Positions 24,279 to 32,450 of a DNA stretch of 32,450 bases are shown piece after piece (the first letter of the stretch is position 1; every line of letters begins with the position of its first letter). Origin of the DNA: Patescibacteria group bacterium. GTDB lineage: Bacteria; Patescibacteriota; Minisyncoccia; Phycocordibacterales; PALSA-1337. Location: the NCBI GenBank assembly GCA_028865615.1, contig JAGWJT010000006.1, forward strand, positions 1-32,450, given 5' to 3'. Made by a program: the position numbers and the translations under genes. A model generated the notes under the pieces. The model searched no databases and was not told where the DNA came from. It was given only the letters and a program-made list of their open reading frames with translations.

Positions 24279-26234
24279 ATGTCGGGACTAAATCCGGAAC
24301 AGCAACGCGCGGTAGACACCACGGAAGGACCGGTGCTCATAGTAGCCGGCGCGGGATCAGGTAAAACCAGAGTGATAGCTCACAGGATATTGAACCTGGT
24401 AAAGAAAGGCATATCGCCGCATTCTATTCTTGCCATAACTTTCACGAACAAAGCCGCCGGCGAGATGCGGGAGCGCGTATCGACGTTGTTGCAAGAAGAC
24501 AAAGCTGTCAATCTCCCGGTCTCTATGACAGAAAAACCCTTTGTCTCGACTTTCCACGCATTGGGCGTCTACATCATAAGAGAGAACGCGTCGATTTTGG
24601 GCTTGACTCGTCATTTCTCCATATACGACAGAGCCGATTCCCGTCGCGCCGTCAAAGAAGCCATGGCTGCGGCGGGCGTCGACCCCAAAAAACATGACCC
24701 CGGAGCCATCATGTCCAGGATTTCCAAGGCCAAAGGGGACGGATTGACGTCGGCAAGATACAGGGATGCCGCCAGGGACTTTATGGAGGAATCTGTGGCT
24801 CTCATATGGGAAAAGTATGAGTCGATCCTAGGAAAAGACAAAGCTCTGGACTTTGACGATCTCCTGGTCAAAGCCGAGTTCCTGCTAGGCAAACCGGAAA
24901 TATGCAAACGCTACAATGACACGTGGAAATACATACACGTAGACGAATATCAGGACACCAATCGCATACAATATAAGATCGCCCATGCATTGGCCGGGCC
25001 GCTGCGCAATATATGCGTGGTCGGGGATGCCGATCAGAACATATATAGCTGGCGGGGCGCCACTATAGAGAACATACTGCATTTTGAAAAAGACTATCCG
25101 GAAGCCGCCGTCATCACTCTGGAGAGGAATTATCGCTCGACCAAAACCATCCTTGAGGCGGCCAACTCCGTCATAAGCAAGAACTCAATGCGCAAAAAGA
25201 AAAACCTATATACCGACAATCCGTTGGGCGAGAAGATAGCATCGACGGCTTCGTACAATGAAGAAGAAGAGGCCAGAGCTATAGCCGACGTTGCGCGCGA
25301 TCTCATAGAAGCCGGCGTCCCGGCCAAGGAGATAGCCGTGCTCTACAGAGCCAACTTCCAGTCAAGGGCCATAGAAGAGGCTTTCATCAAGAAGAAGATA
25401 CCTTATCAGCTGCTCGGCACAAAATTCTTCGAACGCAGGGAGATCAAGGATGTTCTATCCTATATCCGAGCGGCGACGGCTTTTGAACCGGAAAAGGGGT
25501 TGGGACAAAACGTATGGTCCGACATATCTCGCGTGATAAATGTGCCGGCCAGAGGCATAGGCAAAGCTACGGTAGCCAAGATCCTGGCCGGCCAGGAAGC
25601 CGGCTTGCCGGCAGGCATGCGGACGAAGCTCGCAGACTTCACAAGGCTGCTAGCGGACATAAAGACCGTGCTGGCAGGAAAAAAACTATCCGAAGCGATG
25701 AGGCATGTGATACAGACGACCGGCATAGAGAGGATGCTCCGGGAGGACGGCACGGATGGAGAGGAGAGGCTTCTCAACGTCAGAGAGCTGGTGTCCGTGG
25801 CCGTGCAGTATGACGGCATGAATATCGAAGAGGGCCTGGAAGCCTTCATGACCAACGCCGCGCTGGCATCCGATCAGGATGAGCTCAAAGAGGGGTCGGA
25901 CGCCGTCCGCTTGATGACGGTACACGCGTCAAAAGGCTTGGAATTCGATCATGTCTTCATCGCCGGCATGGAACAGGGTTTGTTCCCGTTCGAACATCTC
26001 GATGATGATGAGATGAGCCAAGCGGAAGAAGAGGAGGAGCGGAGGCTTTTCTATGTTGCCTTGACCAGAGCCAGGAAGAAAGTGCACCTGAGCTACGCTC
26101 TGACGAGGACCGTGTTCGGCTCGAAGAGAGTCAATACGCCTTCAGAATTCATAGAGGATATCGAGAGGCATTTGATAGAAGACGGCGTGCCGGAAAGACC
26201 GTCCGGCGTCAAAGCCATATTCATAGACTTTTAG
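24279..26234 (+). CDS. UvrD/PcrA-type superfamily 1 DNA helicase
   Basis: LNPEQQRAVDTTEGPVLIVAGAGSGKTRVIAHRI, HVDEYQDTNRIQ, VVGDADQNIYSWRGA, TVHASKGLEFDHVFIAG, ALTRARKKVHL. Confidence 0.96.
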   Translation: MSGLNPEQQRAVDTTEGPVLIVAGAGSGKTRVIAHRILNLVKKGISPHSILAITFTNKAAGEMRERVSTLLQEDKAVNLPVSMTEKPFVSTFHALGVYIIRENASILGLTRHFSIYDRADSRRAVKEAMAAAGVDPKKHDPGAIMSRISKAKGDGLTSARYRDAARDFMEESVALIWEKYESILGKDKALDFDDLLVKAEFLLGKPEICKRYNDTWKYIHVDEYQDTNRIQYKIAHALAGPLRNICVVGDADQNIYSWRGATIENILHFEKDYPEAAVITLERNYRSTKTILEAANSVISKNSMRKKKNLYTDNPLGEKIASTASYNEEEEARAIADVARDLIEAGVPAKEIAVLYRANFQSRAIEEAFIKKKIPYQLLGTKFFERREIKDVLSYIRAATAFEPEKGLGQNVWSDISRVINVPARGIGKATVAKILAGQEAGLPAGMRTKLADFTRLLADIKTVLAGKKLSEAMRHVIQTTGIERMLREDGTDGEERLLNVRELVSVAVQYDGMNIEEGLEAFMTNAALASDQDELKEGSDAVRLMTVHASKGLEFDHVFIAGMEQGLFPFEHLDDDEMSQAEEEEERRLFYVALTRARKKVHLSYALTRTVFGSKRVNTPSEFIEDIERHLIEDGVPERPSGVKAIFIDF

Positions 26235-26243
26235 GATCGGGCC

Positions 26244-26271
26244 GACCGGGCCAATCAGACCGGGCCAATCT
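26244..26271. repeat. 14-bp tandem duplication gaccgggccaatc[a/t]
   Basis: Two adjacent copies, 13/14 identical, between uvrD and rsmA. Confidence 0.8.
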
Positions 26272-26308
26272 ATTGCTCCGATATATCTTATAGGATATAT
26301 TCGTCTGT

Positions 26309-27139
26309 ATGGACGCCTCCTTCCCGCAAATACGACCGAAAAAATCCCTGGGACAACATTTTTTGACTTCATTATCAGCGCTAAACAAGATGATCAGCGC
26401 AACAAATCTCAAAAAAGGCGAGACTGTCTTGGAGATCGGCCCGGGAAAAGGCATTTTAACGGCGGCTCTGTTGGGAACAGAGGCGGACAAGATCATTGCC
26501 GTCGAAAAAGACGGCCGTTCATACGGGTTTTTGAGTCAGAGGTTTGAAAAGGAAATATCAACGGACAGATTGAAGCTCGTGCTCGGAGATATATTGGGCG
26601 TCGATCGCCACACTGCAGGGTTGGACGAACGCAGATATGTCCTGGCGGCAAATATCCCATACTATATAACCGGCGCCATACTGCAGTCGTTTCTAGAGCA
26701 CGAACCGAGACCGAACAGGATGGTGCTCCTTGTCCAGAAAGAAGTGGCCGACAGGATAATAGCTCGCGACGGCAAGGAAAGCCTGCTCTCAGTGTCTGTC
26801 AAAGCCTTTGGCGAGCCGCATATAGTGTCAAAAGTACCGAGGGGCGCTTTCAATCCGCCGCCAAAAGTCGATTCGGCCATATTGGCCATCAAGGATGTTT
26901 CAGGCGATCGATTCAAGGATATCGATACGCAGGCCTTCTTCAAGATGTTGAAAGCCGGATTCGCCCACAAAAGGAAGATGCTCAAAAGGAATCTGGAATC
27001 CGTATACGGAAAAAGCGCCTTGGACCAAGCCTGGGCCGCCAACGGCATATCGGAAAAGATCAGAGCGGAAGAACTGTCCGTTGACCGGTGGTTCGGATTA
27101 GCGCTATCATTGAGACACTATGCGCATCAAAAAAAATAA
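26309..27139 (+). CDS. rsmA: 16S rRNA (adenine1518-N6/adenine1519-N6) dimethyltransferase
   Basis: PKKSLGQHFLTSLSALNKMI, VLEIGPGKGILTAALL, LAANIPYYITGAIL, FNPPPKVDSAIL. Confidence 0.96.
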   Translation: MDASFPQIRPKKSLGQHFLTSLSALNKMISATNLKKGETVLEIGPGKGILTAALLGTEADKIIAVEKDGRSYGFLSQRFEKEISTDRLKLVLGDILGVDRHTAGLDERRYVLAANIPYYITGAILQSFLEHEPRPNRMVLLVQKEVADRIIARDGKESLLSVSVKAFGEPHIVSKVPRGAFNPPPKVDSAILAIKDVSGDRFKDIDTQAFFKMLKAGFAHKRKMLKRNLESVYGKSALDQAWAANGISEKIRAEELSVDRWFGLALSLRHYAHQKK

Positions 27140-27665
27140 CCGGCAGCGCGGTGACGCTACGGTGACGATCATCGTCAGCGTCGTGGCGCTCGTGGCATTG
27201 ACGGCTCTGACCGGTGGTGTCGGAACAGGATTGGTCGGAGGTTTGGGGGGCGGTCTCTTGAGTAGTTTGTTGGGTGGCGGCGGGGGAGGGGGTGGCGGCG
27301 GGGGCGGTATCGTCGGAGGCCTAACCGGCGGATTGACCGGCGGATTGGGTGGGGGAGGTGGAATTGGCGGCATTGTAGGCGGAGGATCCGGCAATTTCGG
27401 CGGCAGGATAACCAATATCACATATTGCACATGCAGCGGCGCTTCGGAATTGATAGATATAAACGATGTCAGAGGCCAGTCCATATCGCTTCTATACCAG
27501 CCAGGTGAAAGCACGTTATACGAGAATTACAATATCAATATAGGATCAAACGTCCTGGGCACATACAGCCAAAGCGGCGGCCAATGCGAAGTCATCAGCG
27601 GTGAAGACTGCGAATCCGAAGGCAACCCGAGCGGCACCATAACCAAGATCGGCACTTCCGATTAG
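27120..27665 (+). CDS. glycine-rich exported or membrane-anchored protein with four C-terminal-half cysteines
   Basis: Overlaps the rsmA 3' end by 20 nt; hydrophobic N-terminus TVTIIVSVVALVALTAL; 12-Gly run; CTCSGAS ... GGQCEVISGEDCES. Confidence 0.7.
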   Translation: MRIKKNNRQRGDATVTIIVSVVALVALTALTGGVGTGLVGGLGGGLLSSLLGGGGGGGGGGGGIVGGLTGGLTGGLGGGGGIGGIVGGGSGNFGGRITNITYCTCSGASELIDINDVRGQSISLLYQPGESTLYENYNINIGSNVLGTYSQSGGQCEVISGEDCESEGNPSGTITKIGTSD

Positions 27666-27734
27666 ACAAAATCGATTGTTAACAACTAGCCCCTGCTTTT
27701 TGGCCTTTTTTCTTGGTATAATTGCTTGGGTACT

Positions 27735-28595
27735 ATGCCCTACCGAAGCAAACAAACCCTGGTGATATTTATAATATGCGTAGCCGCGGTAGGATCGACG
27801 GCTTTCTATGTATACGGGAGGCCGGGGAAAACAGCGGGAATATCAGTTACGACCGATGTTCCACAATATGCGTCAGCTACAACCACTATGCCGATAAATG
27901 CCGACTGGCAAAAACAATTCTTCGGCACCACTTCCGTGGCGTTCGCCACGACCGGCGCCAAAACCAAACCGTCTTTTTCAACGTCTAGCATGACCGCCCA
28001 GCTCGGCATGGGATTCTTCTCCAACTTCATCAACCTGGAACAAGCCAACCTGGTCGGCAACACCGATCTGGTCAGCCAATCCATGGACAATCTAGTGACT
28101 TCGAGCTTTTCATCCCTGAAGCCGAAGGTATACGGTGAAAACGATCTGCATATCATATATTCCTCTAGCGACCAGGCCTACGCCGACTTCAGCAAAGGGG
28201 TAACCGACACGATGAACTCATACTCATTGACCAAGAGCGTGTCTTCGATGATCCAAGGCTATCTGGACAACAGCGATGCGTCCGCCCTTTCCGGATTGGA
28301 CAAGGCGACATCCGAACAGGCGCGGATGATATCCGCCATAGCGGCCTTGCCCGTGCCTAGCGACCTATCCGGATACGACCTAGCCTTGATCAACTCACTG
28401 AGCTCCCTGTACGCGGCGGACACTGCCATGCGCGGCATGGCAACTGATACCATCAAGGGCATGGCTGGTCTTTCCATGCATATGAATGCGGCCCAGAATA
28501 TGGTGGATGCTTTGGACAATATCATGCTCTCCCTGCAGTCGAAGGGGGTGAGCTTCAATATGCGTTGGGAAGTATTGAATTATCTCCTTGATTGA
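27735..28595 (+). CDS. hypothetical membrane-anchored protein
   Basis: N-terminal TM (TLVIFIICVAAVGSTAFYVYG); TGGTATAAT at 27714-27722; ATG chosen over the upstream TTG. Confidence 0.65.
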   Translation: MPYRSKQTLVIFIICVAAVGSTAFYVYGRPGKTAGISVTTDVPQYASATTTMPINADWQKQFFGTTSVAFATTGAKTKPSFSTSSMTAQLGMGFFSNFINLEQANLVGNTDLVSQSMDNLVTSSFSSLKPKVYGENDLHIIYSSSDQAYADFSKGVTDTMNSYSLTKSVSSMIQGYLDNSDASALSGLDKATSEQARMISAIAALPVPSDLSGYDLALINSLSSLYAADTAMRGMATDTIKGMAGLSMHMNAAQNMVDALDNIMLSLQSKGVSFNMRWEVLNYLLD

Positions 28596-28602
28596 TACCA
28601 CC

Positions 28603-30369
28603 ATGGACAATCGCTCAAGAAATCTTTTTCACACGATCGCCAGGCTCGCTATAGTCTCCGCTTCCGTGCTTGCCATATTCGCCATGTTCTTGTCTGCCAG
28701 GCCCAAGCCGGCCCACGCCCAGCTGGGGTGCGCCGTCTCCGGATTATTCAGCTCTCTGACCAGCAGTGTCGGCGGTTTGTTGGGTATAGGAGGAGGCAGT
28801 AGCAGCGAAGTGCCGACAAACGACCAGAAGGTAAGGGACAATTCCAGCGCTCTCAAGAATGTCCAATGCGTACTGAACGGCATAGCTTGGCAATTGGGCC
28901 AGCAAGCCTTGCACAGCCTGACTGCAAGCGTAGTCAACTGGATCAATTCCGGCTTCCAAGGCAGCCCGGCCTTCTTGACCGATCCGAAAGGTTTCTTCTT
29001 GGACGTGGCCGACCAGACAACCGGCTGGTTCCTGGCCAACTCTGGTCCATTGCAAGGGCTTTGTTCTCCTTGGAGCGTAGATATCAGGCTCAATCTAGCT
29101 CTGCAACAGGCACAAGATACCAATCAGAGATATACATGCACTCTCGGCACCATCATCAACAATGCCCAGAATGCCAGCTTGAATAATATAAATGTGAGCG
29201 TTGGCACAAGTCCAAATGGGGCCACGTTGGGAGATATCATGAGCGGAAATATATTGAACAATCCAAACCAATTGAGTATGAATGGTAACAGTGTCAATAC
29301 CATACAAGGCTTCCTCAATGGGGACTTCTCCCAGGGTGGCTGGCAGGCTTTCTTGGCTTTGACTACAAATCCCCAGAACAATCCTTATGGTTCTTACTTG
29401 ATGGCCAAGAGCGACTTGGCCTCCCAGATAGGGCAGAGGCAGTCCGCATATTCTCAAGACCTCACTCAAGGCCACGGCTTCTTGTCATGGCAAAGCTGCA
29501 AACAGGTGCCATTGGCGGATAACAACACGTTCACGGACTCGCTTACAGGCGAAACTGTATCCGGATCTACGGGTTCCACCCAGACTGTTTGCACGACAGA
29601 AACCCCCGGTTCCGTCATAGAAAGCTCGCTTGAGACTTCGCTCGGGTCCCCGGTGAGAAATCTGGAACTGACCAAGGACATCAATGAGATCGTGGATGCT
29701 CTATTCTCGCAATTGCTCACTCAAACGTTGAATGGCGGATTGTTCTCGACCAGCCATACCAGTTCATCCGGGTCAGGCAATGTGACACAGTCGTTGGTAC
29801 AACAGCTTCAAAACTCTCAAGACGACCAGGCCATGTCTACCAACCAACAATATCTGCAAGGCCAACTGGCCAGCGAGGCCCAGACTTCTGTAACCAATGC
29901 CCAAACAGCCCAGACTTATTATAGTCAGGCGGTAACGTCGTTGGGTACCGCACTAGTCTCGTACAATACGACGCAATCATGCATAGCCGACGAATTGGCC
30001 AACGCTACAGGTACCAGCGTCACGACTTTGAGCGCTTCGTACCTACAGAGCCAGTTGACAGCCATAGGGAGCGATGTGAGCAATATATCAGGACAGCTGT
30101 CAGTGGCCGAGACAAATGCGGCCAACGCCTCGACTTCCGTGACCACTTACCAGGGCATGGTCAGCAACATACAGAACGCTTCGTCTCTGAGCGAAGCGAA
30201 CAGCTTGAGCCAGCAGTATTCTACCGTCGATCCTTCTATCCAGGCCGCCGGCGACCCCGGCGCCGCCGAAACCTACCTTGCGACCGTGCTTACGTTCATA
30301 ACCGCAGAGAACAACAAACTGAAATCCTACCAACAAGTATGCGCCGGCACGATGCCGACAAGCCAATGA
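28603..30369 (+). CDS. hypothetical secreted protein, signal peptide, S/T/N/Q-rich
   Basis: Signal peptide IARLAIVSASVLAIFAMFLSARPKPAHAQ; low-complexity, coiled-coil-like body. Confidence 0.65.
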   Translation: MDNRSRNLFHTIARLAIVSASVLAIFAMFLSARPKPAHAQLGCAVSGLFSSLTSSVGGLLGIGGGSSSEVPTNDQKVRDNSSALKNVQCVLNGIAWQLGQQALHSLTASVVNWINSGFQGSPAFLTDPKGFFLDVADQTTGWFLANSGPLQGLCSPWSVDIRLNLALQQAQDTNQRYTCTLGTIINNAQNASLNNINVSVGTSPNGATLGDIMSGNILNNPNQLSMNGNSVNTIQGFLNGDFSQGGWQAFLALTTNPQNNPYGSYLMAKSDLASQIGQRQSAYSQDLTQGHGFLSWQSCKQVPLADNNTFTDSLTGETVSGSTGSTQTVCTTETPGSVIESSLETSLGSPVRNLELTKDINEIVDALFSQLLTQTLNGGLFSTSHTSSSGSGNVTQSLVQQLQNSQDDQAMSTNQQYLQGQLASEAQTSVTNAQTAQTYYSQAVTSLGTALVSYNTTQSCIADELANATGTSVTTLSASYLQSQLTAIGSDVSNISGQLSVAETNAANASTSVTTYQGMVSNIQNASSLSEANSLSQQYSTVDPSIQAAGDPGAAETYLATVLTFITAENNKLKSYQQVCAGTMPTSQ

Positions 30370-30390
30370 TGCCAGCGGCGAGATAACGAT

Positions 30391-32265
30391 ATGACCAAAC
30401 TATTCAACAATAGATCAATAAGAATAGCGGCTGCGATCTTCCTTCTGATCGTCGTCGTACTGTCCGCGTCTGCCGGAGCCGTCCACGCCCAAGCCGCTAC
30501 ATCGACCAACCCGCAGCTGGATAGCGCGGGAAGTGGTCATTCGAGCCTTATCGGTGATCTAGTCAATGTATTCGGTTTGTCCATATGGGACTTTATATTT
30601 AACGCCCTTGCTATAGTCGCTTACGCCATACAAACCGTGATGAGTTTCGTACTGGCCTTGAGCGGCTTGTTCCTGAACTATTCCATGACATTGACCTTGC
30701 ATATCAAGGAATTCGTCAATGCGACTCCGGCTGTATACGCCACATGGCGGGCTATCAGGGATATAAGCGGCTTGTTCATAATATTCTTCCTGTTGTATGC
30801 GGCAATACAGTTGATCTTAGGCCTCGAAAATCCTAAATTCGGCGGTTTGATCAAAAATATCGTCATAGCGGGCGTGCTCATAAATTTCAGCTTCTTCTTT
30901 GCCGGACTGGGAATAGACGCTTCAAATGTAGTATCCGTACAGTTATACAATGCTATCGCTCCGGCCAACAGTATCGCCGTATCTTCCGGGGATGCTTCAG
31001 AGCTAAATCCGTATAACGTCCAAAGCCATATCGGAGACGGCGGCATATCGAGCATATTCATGTCATCTCTGGGAGTTACGAAACTGTTCGACACCATGCA
31101 CATGAGCCAACAGGCCAATGCCGCTCAAACTACCGGGAAATGGAGCGACCCCGTCAATATCTTGGTCCTGGAGGTTGTCGGTATAATGATCATGCTTACT
31201 GCGGCCATAAGCTTCACAGTCGCGGCCGCGGCTTTCGTGATCCGCTTCATCCTACTGATCGTGCTTCTGGCTTTTTCGCCTATATGGTTCATCTCTTTCA
31301 TATCGCCGCAAGTGGCCGACTATGCCAAGACTTGGACCAATACTTACAAGAGCATGCTTCTATTTATGCCTGTGTATCTGTTGCTCATGTATATGGCCCT
31401 TAGCGTCCTGTCGCAAGGCGGACCGTTGTCATCCCTGCAAAACGCCCAGAAGCTTGCCAGCCTCAACGGCGCCCCGTGGTACGCCTCTTTCTTGGCCGTC
31501 GGCATCAATTCGGCTATCGTCATATTCCTGCTCAACCTGCCGCTAGTCGCGGCCGTGGCCATCGGCGGCAAAGCTACTAGCTTCATCAAAGCCGACAAAC
31601 TCGGCGCCGGCGCGATGTGGAAGAGGTTGGGGAATCGCAGTTGGTCGACTACCCGACAGACAGCCCAGGGAGCCTGGAGAAACACTGGTGGTAGAGTGGC
31701 AAGTAGAGTTGCAAGAAGTGATGCATTTCAAACTTTTGCCGGAAAATCTATTATTGGCCAAGCAGCTCTTAAAACCACTAGAACTGTTAGCAGAGAATTT
31801 GACACGAAACTCGAAGCAAGAACCAAAAAACGCGAGGACTTTGCCAAATCTCTTAACAGAGCTGGTGCAACTGCTTATGCTGACCGACTATTTAGCTCCA
31901 AGCTAAATGCAACCATTAACAACCTATCCATGGCTGGTACTATAGGCAGGGCCAATCGTGTTGCCGCAGCAAATATCTTAACAGCGCGATCAGATGAGAT
32001 TAAGACTGAGCTAGATAAGAAATCCTCTGAGTTGAGAAAACACCAAGCTGCAGCTACAGCGGCAGGAGGAGTTGGTAATCTGTCGCAATATGAAAAAGAT
32101 AGAATTGATAAATTGAGCGGAACTAATACAAATGGTAATAATCCGGGCCTCACAAATGAAATTGCCGATTCACAGAGAGATCTAAATAATATACAAGGAC
32201 AAGCAAATAATTTCCAAGCATCAACTGGCACTTCAATAAAAGACACCGGCAAACGTAAATATTAA
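30391..32265 (+). CDS. polytopic membrane protein, VirB6/TrbL-like (type IV secretion-like)
   Basis: Signal peptide plus several TM segments with VirB6/TrbL-like organisation (IFFLLYAAIQLILG..., AAAFVIRFILLIVLLAFSPIWFISFI), long hydrophilic C-terminus. Confidence 0.55.
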   Translation: MTKLFNNRSIRIAAAIFLLIVVVLSASAGAVHAQAATSTNPQLDSAGSGHSSLIGDLVNVFGLSIWDFIFNALAIVAYAIQTVMSFVLALSGLFLNYSMTLTLHIKEFVNATPAVYATWRAIRDISGLFIIFFLLYAAIQLILGLENPKFGGLIKNIVIAGVLINFSFFFAGLGIDASNVVSVQLYNAIAPANSIAVSSGDASELNPYNVQSHIGDGGISSIFMSSLGVTKLFDTMHMSQQANAAQTTGKWSDPVNILVLEVVGIMIMLTAAISFTVAAAAFVIRFILLIVLLAFSPIWFISFISPQVADYAKTWTNTYKSMLLFMPVYLLLMYMALSVLSQGGPLSSLQNAQKLASLNGAPWYASFLAVGINSAIVIFLLNLPLVAAVAIGGKATSFIKADKLGAGAMWKRLGNRSWSTTRQTAQGAWRNTGGRVASRVARSDAFQTFAGKSIIGQAALKTTRTVSREFDTKLEARTKKREDFAKSLNRAGATAYADRLFSSKLNATINNLSMAGTIGRANRVAAANILTARSDEIKTELDKKSSELRKHQAAATAAGGVGNLSQYEKDRIDKLSGTNTNGNNPGLTNEIADSQRDLNNIQGQANNFQASTGTSIKDTGKRKY

Positions 32266-32271
32266 ATTAAA

Positions 32272-32450
32272 ATGGACTTCACAAAAATAGAGGAACAATT
32301 AAAAAAAATCCCCGAAGAGATCAAGAAAGCCTTTTTCTCCGTAGACACTGCAATGCAAATCAGAGATATAGGTCAAAAATACGGTTTGCACTTGGATCAA
32401 ATTGAAGATTTAGTAGAAGAAACCGGTCTTGCTATGATTGGAGTAAAACC
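32272..32450 (+). CDS. hypothetical protein, 3' end beyond window (MDFTKIEEQLKKIPEEIKKAFFSVDTAMQIRDIGQKYGLHLDQIEDLVEETGLAMIGVK...)
   Basis: Open from ATG to the window edge; 6 nt after the previous stop; manual translation. Confidence 0.7.
   Translation, partial: MDFTKIEEQLKKIPEEIKKAFFSVDTAMQIRDIGQKYGLHLDQIEDLVEETGLAMIGVK

Noticed and set aside
27107-27514. Minus-strand polyproline ORF (135 aa)
   Set aside because: It is the antisense of the poly-Gly coding tract of 27120-27665; low complexity artefact.

Overview
The 32.45 kb window looks like a chromosomal segment from a Candidate Phyla Radiation (Patescibacteria/Parcubacteria-type) bacterium. This lineage call is inferred from the gene families; no 16S rRNA is present. 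Most of the window is housekeeping: ppa, trigger factor, rsmE, clpP, rny (RNase Y), SWIB and HU DNA-binding proteins, four minus-strand tRNAs, YraN, cca, exoIII, a Xer-type recombinase, rpsO, pnp, a DksA/TraR-like protein, comM/yifB, a LysM-M23 peptidase, UvrD/PcrA and rsmA. The right end (about 27.1-32.45 kb) is a cluster of secreted or membrane proteins including a VirB6/TrbL-like polytopic protein. The most notable item is a compact, translationally coupled cas1-cas2-like pair (7877-9231, minus) next to tRNA-Gly(TCC). No CRISPR array, effector or cas4 is visible in the window, and the Cas2-like partner seems to lack the canonical catalytic Asp. Other observations: a 21-bp dispersed/inverted AT-rich repeat; several genes whose -10 box sits only 6-8 nt from the start codon (predicted leaderless mRNAs); matching promoters for SWIB and HU; structured 5' UTRs on rny and pnp; a trigger factor lacking the PPIase domain; a convergent gene collision next to a toxin-antitoxin module; tandem ATCCGGAT sites upstream of comM; and a composition break inside the VirB6-like gene. 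All calls come from reading the sequence; no database search was run.
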